Shown in pieces: positions 59,902 through 64,000 of a stretch of DNA of 64,000 bases. Source of the DNA: Metabacillus niabensis (GTDB lineage Bacteria; Bacillota; Bacilli; Bacillales; Bacillaceae); the NCBI RefSeq assembly GCF_902829255.1, contig NZ_CADEPK010000012.1, positions 50,050 to 114,049 on the forward strand. Reading direction: 5' to 3'. The translations under genes and the position numbers were made by a program. Numbering within the stretch: position 1 is the first letter of the stretch; each line of letters starts with the position of its first letter. The notes under the pieces were generated by a model. That model worked only from the letters and a program-made list of their open reading frames with translations, searched no databases and had not been told where the DNA came from.

Positions 59902-60588
59902 ATGAAAATAATAGAGCTACCAATTAAATTTGAGTTTAATAGCCAAAAAAATTATCTTTATCCTAGTCTAATTATCGACAATAATGAATTAACCCTTGTA
60001 GATACAGGATATTCAAATTTTCTATCGTTAATAGAAAATGAAATCATAAAAAATCGTTATGAAATGAAGGATTTAAAAAATATCATTATTACACACTATG
60101 ATGATGATCATATAGGTTCTTTATATGATTTTAAAGAGAAATATCCTTGGATAACTATAATAGCTAGTAAGGTGGAAGCCAAATACATTAGTGGAGAAAT
60201 AAAGTCAGAGAGACTCGTTCAAGCTGAAGAAATACTTGAAAAAATGCCTGATGAAGAAATTGAGTTCGGCAAGCTTTTTATCCAGCAGTTAAAAAACTTG
60301 AAGCATGTTCCAATCGATGTAAAGGTACGTGATGGTGATATGATTTTAGATAACAAATGTAAAGTAATCGCTACCCCAGGGCATACATCTGGGCATATTT
60401 CATTATATTTCCCAAGCTTACATAGTGTTATAACAGGTGATGCCGCTGTGAATGAAAATCAAAAATTAATCATTGCTAACCCACATTTTTGTTTAGATAT
60501 TGAGACTGCAGAAAAGTCTTTGGATAAAATTAAAAATCTTAAAGCAGATACCTACTATTGTTATCATGGTGGGAAATTTTCTTTATAA
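59902..60588 (+). CDS. MBL-fold metallo-hydrolase
   Basis: A 228-residue metallo-beta-lactamase-fold protein. Asp in LVDTGYS and the metal motif THYDDDHIG (a HxHxDH variant with Tyr-Asp replacing the second His) are followed by TPGHTSGHISLYFP and ITGDAA, giving the remaining ligands, and by the final His in YYCYHGG. The variant motif may alter the first metal site. GAGGAGCGAGG precedes ATG 59902. The substrate is unknown. Confidence 0.88.
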   Translation: MKIIELPIKFEFNSQKNYLYPSLIIDNNELTLVDTGYSNFLSLIENEIIKNRYEMKDLKNIIITHYDDDHIGSLYDFKEKYPWITIIASKVEAKYISGEIKSERLVQAEEILEKMPDEEIEFGKLFIQQLKNLKHVPIDVKVRDGDMILDNKCKVIATPGHTSGHISLYFPSLHSVITGDAAVNENQKLIIANPHFCLDIETAEKSLDKIKNLKADTYYCYHGGKFSL

Positions 60589-60693
60589 AATAAGAGCAAG
60601 ATGAAAAAGTGGAAAGAAGTTTATTCATACTTTGTCGTAATAAAATATACGTTCATTTCCAAATGCTGTATAATTCGCATAGGGAGTGATTAT

Positions 60694-61236
60694 ATGCTAG
60701 TAAAGATGAATCGTCAAGATTATGAATTATTAACACGTGTTGACCTTAGCAAAGGATGCTTTGAACCTCTTATTAATGTGTATAAAGCTAGAATGAAAGA
60801 GGAAACCAGTATTCCTATTTCCGAAATGAAAGAACAGTTTTACAAGCAACTAACCGAAGGGCAGCAAGCATTATTTATGTTTTATGTGTATTATCATCAT
60901 GTCAGTAAATCAATTCCTGAGTTTTATTGGTGGAGCGCATATTTTATGGCTCAGCCGAAAAGTTGGTCAGCACTTAAAGCTAGTATAAAGTATTTTGATG
61001 ATGATTCGTTCGTTTCATTGCTTGATAAAATTGAATTAGTACTAAAACGACATGATCACCCAGCTACATTAGAAGACTTTGCGATTACCCGTGAGCATCT
61101 GAATTTTAATAAAGAGCTCCAGGAATCAATCAATTCGTTATATGACGAGTTCATAAAAATTGCCCCGATGACTATTTGCAATATAAATAAGTATATTGAA
61201 AATAACCTTCAACAATTTGTTGAAATAAACAATTAG
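60694..61236 (+). CDS. Hypothetical protein
   Basis: A 180-residue helical soluble protein, opening MLVKMNRQDYELLTRVDLSK and rich in aromatic residues in the centre (LFMFYVYYHHVSKSIPEFYW). ATG 60694 has GGGAGTGAT upstream and a TATAAT at about 60668; the in-frame start at 60601 lies before that promoter. No family is recognised. Terminator at 61256-61284. Confidence 0.72.
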   Translation: MLVKMNRQDYELLTRVDLSKGCFEPLINVYKARMKEETSIPISEMKEQFYKQLTEGQQALFMFYVYYHHVSKSIPEFYWWSAYFMAQPKSWSALKASIKYFDDDSFVSLLDKIELVLKRHDHPATLEDFAITREHLNFNKELQESINSLYDEFIKIAPMTICNINKYIENNLQQFVEINN

Positions 61237-61255
61237 ATAATTGATATTTAATTGA

Positions 61256-61284
61256 GGGGTGAAGATAAATAACTTCACCCTTTT
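61256..61284 (+). terminator. Terminator after the hypothetical gene at 60694
   Basis: GGGTGAAG pairs with CTTCACCC around a short loop, followed by TTTT. Confidence 0.8.
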
Positions 61285-61361
61285 ACGATTGCTTGCACTT
61301 ATAACCATGGCATTCGATTAGAAAAAGATGTACACCATTGTGAAAGTACCTATAAATAGAA

Positions 61362-61832
61362 TTAGTCCCAGATGCGAATTCTTGGAACTCCTGCTGTTCT
61401 TAAGTAATCGAGTAACTGACCTGTATGGACTGATTCATGATAGGCAATACGTAGGAGCATGTCACCTAAATCTCTTATGTATCCTGAGTCAGAGCGGTCA
61501 ATTTTTATCGTTTGTAAATCTTCTTCAGAGTATGACTGAACTGTGTCGATGAACTTAGCTCGATAAGGGTCTGCAAACTCCAATTCAGCATGAACTGTAG
61601 TAAATGGTCTGTTTTCAAAAGGGGAATTGAAGGCAGATAAACTCCCTCTATTTAAAAGGGCAAGATGGTAATAATGTTCACTTTCAAGTACATGTCGAAT
61701 CATTTCAATACAGCTCATAGCTTCAGCATCAGGCTTCCAATGGAGCTTATCCTCATGGATAGATGTCCAAACCTTTATGCTTCTTCTTCTAACTTCATTA
61801 AAATTTAAAATAATTAAATCAATAGAATTCAA
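61362..61832 (-). CDS. DinB family protein
   Basis: A 156-residue four-helix-bundle protein of the DinB/YfiT type. The metal-binding pattern is visible: His in MIRHVLESEHYYH (near residue 48) and the C-terminal RIAYHESVHTGQLLDYL with two His. Members of this superfamily include thiol-dependent transferases; the substrate is unknown. GGAGGG precedes ATG 61832. Confidence 0.88.
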   Translation of the reverse strand: MNSIDLIILNFNEVRRRSIKVWTSIHEDKLHWKPDAEAMSCIEMIRHVLESEHYYHLALLNRGSLSAFNSPFENRPFTTVHAELEFADPYRAKFIDTVQSYSEEDLQTIKIDRSDSGYIRDLGDMLLRIAYHESVHTGQLLDYLRTAGVPRIRIWD

Positions 61833-62137
61833 AGAACTCCCTCCTTTACTCGCTTATGAATATTATACACGAATATATGTTCGTTTCAATGTACTGTTGG
61901 GAAAATTTTCATACCCTTTTTAGAGCGCTCTATTAAATTTGAGTGTTGATTTCGTGAACGTCTGTGTGTCTCCCGTTGACACACTTCTCTAAGCAGAGGT
62001 CTCATGTCCTTCGCTTCAATCAATAAAAGCCATTGAAAAAGCTAATAATCAGCTTACATCTTTCCGTAATGTTCCATTTAAAGCAGGAATGTACAGAAAA
62101 ATCGTTGAATTAATATAGTAAAAAAGGAGAAAAAACG
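61833..62137. other. Intergenic region with a possible gene fragment
   Basis: A plus-strand stretch ending at TAG 62116-62118 reads SIKAIEKANNQLTSFRNVPF then KAGMYRKIVELI and looks like the 3' end of a former gene, without start signal. A 7-bp hairpin with arms GTGTGTC/GACACAC lies near 61960-61985. No intact gene is seen. Confidence 0.3.
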
Positions 62138-62311
62138 TTGAAAAAAAGATTAACGATGCTTTTTCTTTTACTAAGCGTTGTCATCCAAACGGTTGGCTTA
62201 GCTATTGATTTTCCGTGGGAAGGAATCATTATTTGGTCATTATCGGTCATTTGTATCCTTGCTGCAGCGTATTTTACAAAATATTTGCCAACGGGAAAAT
62301 CTGATAAATGA
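62138..62311 (+). CDS. Small membrane protein
   Basis: A 57-residue protein starting at TTG 62138 behind AAAGGAG. Two hydrophobic segments are present, LTMLFLLLSVVIQTVGLAI and IIIWSLSVICILAAAYF, with a short loop between and a basic tail (KYLPTGKSDK). The strong ribosome binding site and membrane pattern support translation. No family is recognised. Confidence 0.65.
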   Translation: MKKRLTMLFLLLSVVIQTVGLAIDFPWEGIIIWSLSVICILAAAYFTKYLPTGKSDK

Positions 62312-62409
62312 ATTTTAGCTTATTTAATCCACGACTAGTGACATCTTGAGAACGGAAAAAGTGCATAAATAATTTGATTGGGGTGTAGGAAGTGGTTAGA
62401 AGAAGATAG

Positions 62410-62456
62410 ATAGCCTCCTAAATAGAATATTAGATTGTTTTTAGGAGGCTATTTTA
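62410..62456 (+). terminator. Hairpin terminator or attenuator before a methyltransferase gene
   Basis: A perfect 13-bp stem, ATAGCCTCCTAAA (62410-62422) with TTTAGGAGGCTAT (62440-62452), is followed by TTTA. The methyltransferase ribosome binding site starts only ten bases further, so it could also attenuate that gene. Confidence 0.75.
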
Positions 62457-62476
62457 CTTATAGGAGATGGATGAAG

Positions 62477-63208
62477 ATGAAGCAAAATAAATATGATGAT
62501 ATTCAGTTTTTTTCAGAATATGAAAAAATGCCCCGCTCAGTTAAGGGACTTGAGGCTGCTGGTGAATGGCATGTTCTTAAAGCACTGCTGCCTAAGCTGA
62601 AAAATAAAAGTGTACTTGATTTAGGCTGTGGCTTCGGCTGGCATTGTAGGTACGCAAGGGAGCAACAAGCAAGCTCTGTTATCGGAGTTGATATTTCTGA
62701 AAAGATGCTACAAAAGGCACGTGAGAAAACGGATGATCCAGCGATTTCATATATTCAAATGCCGATAGAGGAAATAGACTTTTCAAACGGTCAATTTGAT
62801 ATCGTGCTCAGTTCGTTAGCTTTTCATTACATTCGGTCTTTTAGGGAAGTCTGCAAAAAGGTATATGATAGTCTAAAGCCTGAAGGTTCTTTTGTTTTTT
62901 CAGTAGAGCATCCAATTTTCACGTCACGAGATGAGCAAGACTGGTATTATGATGACAAAGGGAACAGATTGCATTGGGCAGTTGACCATTATCAATCAGA
63001 AGGAATTCGTGAAACAACATTTCTAACGAATAACGTCATAAAATATCACCGGACGATTTCAACTTATTTAAATGACGTAATGAAGGCTGGTTTTACGATT
63101 AGTGCTGTTGAAGAACCGATCCCTTCTGAGGAAATGCTAAACACGATACCTGACATGAAAGATGAACTTCGCAGACCTATGTTTTTAATGATTTCGGCAA
63201 AAAAGTAA
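62477..63208 (+). CDS. Class I SAM-dependent methyltransferase
   Basis: A 243-residue methyltransferase: motif I VLDLGCGFGWHCRYA near residue 50, acidic loop GVDISEKML, motif IV region FDIVLSSLAFHYI, and the C-terminal VEHPIFT and FLMISAKK. The start QNKYDDIQFFSEYEKMPRS is typical of a common Bacillus family. AGGAG lies before ATGs at 62471 and 62477; I use the latter. The upstream in-frame part to 62435 is inside the hairpin. Substrate unknown. Confidence 0.88.
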   Translation: MKQNKYDDIQFFSEYEKMPRSVKGLEAAGEWHVLKALLPKLKNKSVLDLGCGFGWHCRYAREQQASSVIGVDISEKMLQKAREKTDDPAISYIQMPIEEIDFSNGQFDIVLSSLAFHYIRSFREVCKKVYDSLKPEGSFVFSVEHPIFTSRDEQDWYYDDKGNRLHWAVDHYQSEGIRETTFLTNNVIKYHRTISTYLNDVMKAGFTISAVEEPIPSEEMLNTIPDMKDELRRPMFLMISAKK

Positions 63209-63355
63209 AATGCAAGGCTAGATTGCTTTTCTTAGAAAAGAACGAAAATGGCGGCGGAGGATCCGTTGCCTTTTCTTACTATTGAGAGAAATAGATAAAT
63301 ATAAGACTTGCTGAGGATAAAGATATAAAACAATTAATAAGAATGGGGATAAAGG

Positions 63356-63898
63356 ATGAATTTGATATTAGAAACTGAACGTTTAATTTTACAGCCTTTT
63401 AAAGAAGAAGATGCAATTAGAATTCGAGATTTAGCAAACGACAAAGTATTGGCGGATATCATCGGTCTTCCACATCCTTACGAATTAAAACATGCTAAGG
63501 AATGGATATCAATTCAACCAAAGCAAATAAACGAAGGGGACGAATACCCTTTAAAAATCGTTTGCAAGGAATTAAATGAAATAATCGGCACGATTACGTT
63601 AAGGGTTGATAAACATCATAATAAAGGTGAGCTCGGGTATTGGCTTGGGAAAGATTATTGGGGAAAAGGGTTTGCGACGGAAGCGGTAAAGAAGATAATC
63701 GAATTTGGATTTAACTTGAGCTTAAACAAAATTTGCGCATCAGCGATAACAAGAAACAACGCATCGAAAAAAGTATTAAAGAAGGCAGGCTTACAAAAGG
63801 AAGGAACATTAAGGCAAAATAAACGTTTGCAAAATACGTACGAGGATGTTGATGTGTATGGTCTTCTGCAAAACGAGTATAAACGTTGCAAGGCATAG
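63356..63898 (+). CDS. GNAT acetyltransferase, RimJ/RimL type
   Basis: A 180-residue acetyltransferase, opening LETERLILQPFKEEDAI, with GELGYWLGKDYWGKGFATEA giving the acetyl-CoA loop and ITRNNASKKVLKKAGLQKEG the C-terminal motif. This RimJ/RimL-type family acetylates protein N-termini or small molecules. ATG 63356 has GGGGATAAAGG directly upstream. A short hairpin at about 63942-63963 may be its terminator. Confidence 0.9.
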   Translation: MNLILETERLILQPFKEEDAIRIRDLANDKVLADIIGLPHPYELKHAKEWISIQPKQINEGDEYPLKIVCKELNEIIGTITLRVDKHHNKGELGYWLGKDYWGKGFATEAVKKIIEFGFNLSLNKICASAITRNNASKKVLKKAGLQKEGTLRQNKRLQNTYEDVDVYGLLQNEYKRCKA

Positions 63899-64000
63899 TT
63901 AACAAACAGAAGGAGTTTACGTACAAGAATTCACAAAAAAAGATCTTCCTAGGTGGGAAGATCATCCGGTAAATTTCTTATTTAATAAATATAATAAGCT

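Noticed and set aside
1..64000. CRISPR arrays, rRNA, tRNA, prophage or intact transposons
   Set aside because: I looked for regularly spaced repeats, CCA-ended cloverleafs and transposase motifs and found none.

Overview
The window is a low-GC, Gram-positive chromosome segment from an endospore-forming Bacillaceae (Bacillus in the broad sense). Supporting signs are strong AGGAGG-type ribosome binding sites, frequent TTG/GTG starts, a YjcZ-type sporulation peptide, a DUF3231 protein, three CBO0543-type membrane proteins, a des-desK-desR cold-shock operon, a yybP-ykoY leader before a TerC gene, and YesL/YesM/YesN-type genes. I saw no rRNA, tRNA, CRISPR array or intact insertion sequence.

Layout. 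1-0.9 kb: end of an ABC-2 exporter operon. 1.3-2.3 kb: AdhA-like alcohol dehydrogenase with a MerR-type 19-bp-spacer operator. 2.8-5.9 kb: three CBO0543-like membrane proteins around a DUF3231 protein. 6-8.1 kb: a ~700-aa methyltransferase with an unrecognised N-terminal half. 8.2-24.5 kb: a uronate-polysaccharide utilisation island (heparinase II/III-like lyase, YesL, secreted ricin-PL3 pectate lyase, CUT1 ABC transporter, YesM/YesN two-component system, GH88 hydrolase, DUF2264), interrupted at 12.2-14.4 kb by four minus-strand genes. 24.7-27.6 kb: des-desK-desR. 27.9-29.7 kb: soluble chemoreceptor and uronate-dehydrogenase-like SDR. 30-35.2 kb: MacAB/YknXYZ-type exporter with its own OmpR-type two-component system. 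35.2-36.3 kb: Mn riboswitch-TerC and a YjcZ peptide. 37-43.3 kb: lipoprotein, membrane MCP, DUF2207 protein, ECF sigma with an anti-sigma/LCP fusion, DUF2922 and DUF1659. 43.5-49.4 kb: LysR/MetX-like hydrolase pair, tandem-HTH MerR regulator, streptogramin-resistance pair vgb-vat, DoxX. 49.7-64 kb: small accessory genes (DUF2089 operon, HTH protein, ATL protein, nucleotidyltransferase with a start-proximal frameshift, methyltransferases, GNATs, lipoproteins, MBL hydrolase, DinB).

How the genes fit together. In the island only the PL3 lyase has a cleavable signal peptide. The transporter has no ATPase of its own and presumably uses a shared MsmX-type ATPase. The heparinase II/III-like, GH88 and DUF2264 proteins lack signal peptides, so they should act on imported unsaturated oligosaccharides. 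The most useful new observation is a tandem half-site (core GTNAAAA, repeated 20-21 bp apart, the proximal copy exactly 37 bp from a -10-like hexamer). It lies before four separate transcription units of the island (lyase, yesL, permeases, binding protein), is absent before the pectate lyase, and is the best candidate for the target of the YesN-type regulator. Other points worth attention are the vgb-vat pair beside a double-HTH MerR gene, the ECF/anti-sigma-LCP system with its autoregulatory-type promoter, three copies of a nested palindrome with core GGGACAGTCCC, and several small proteins too short for routine gene calling.
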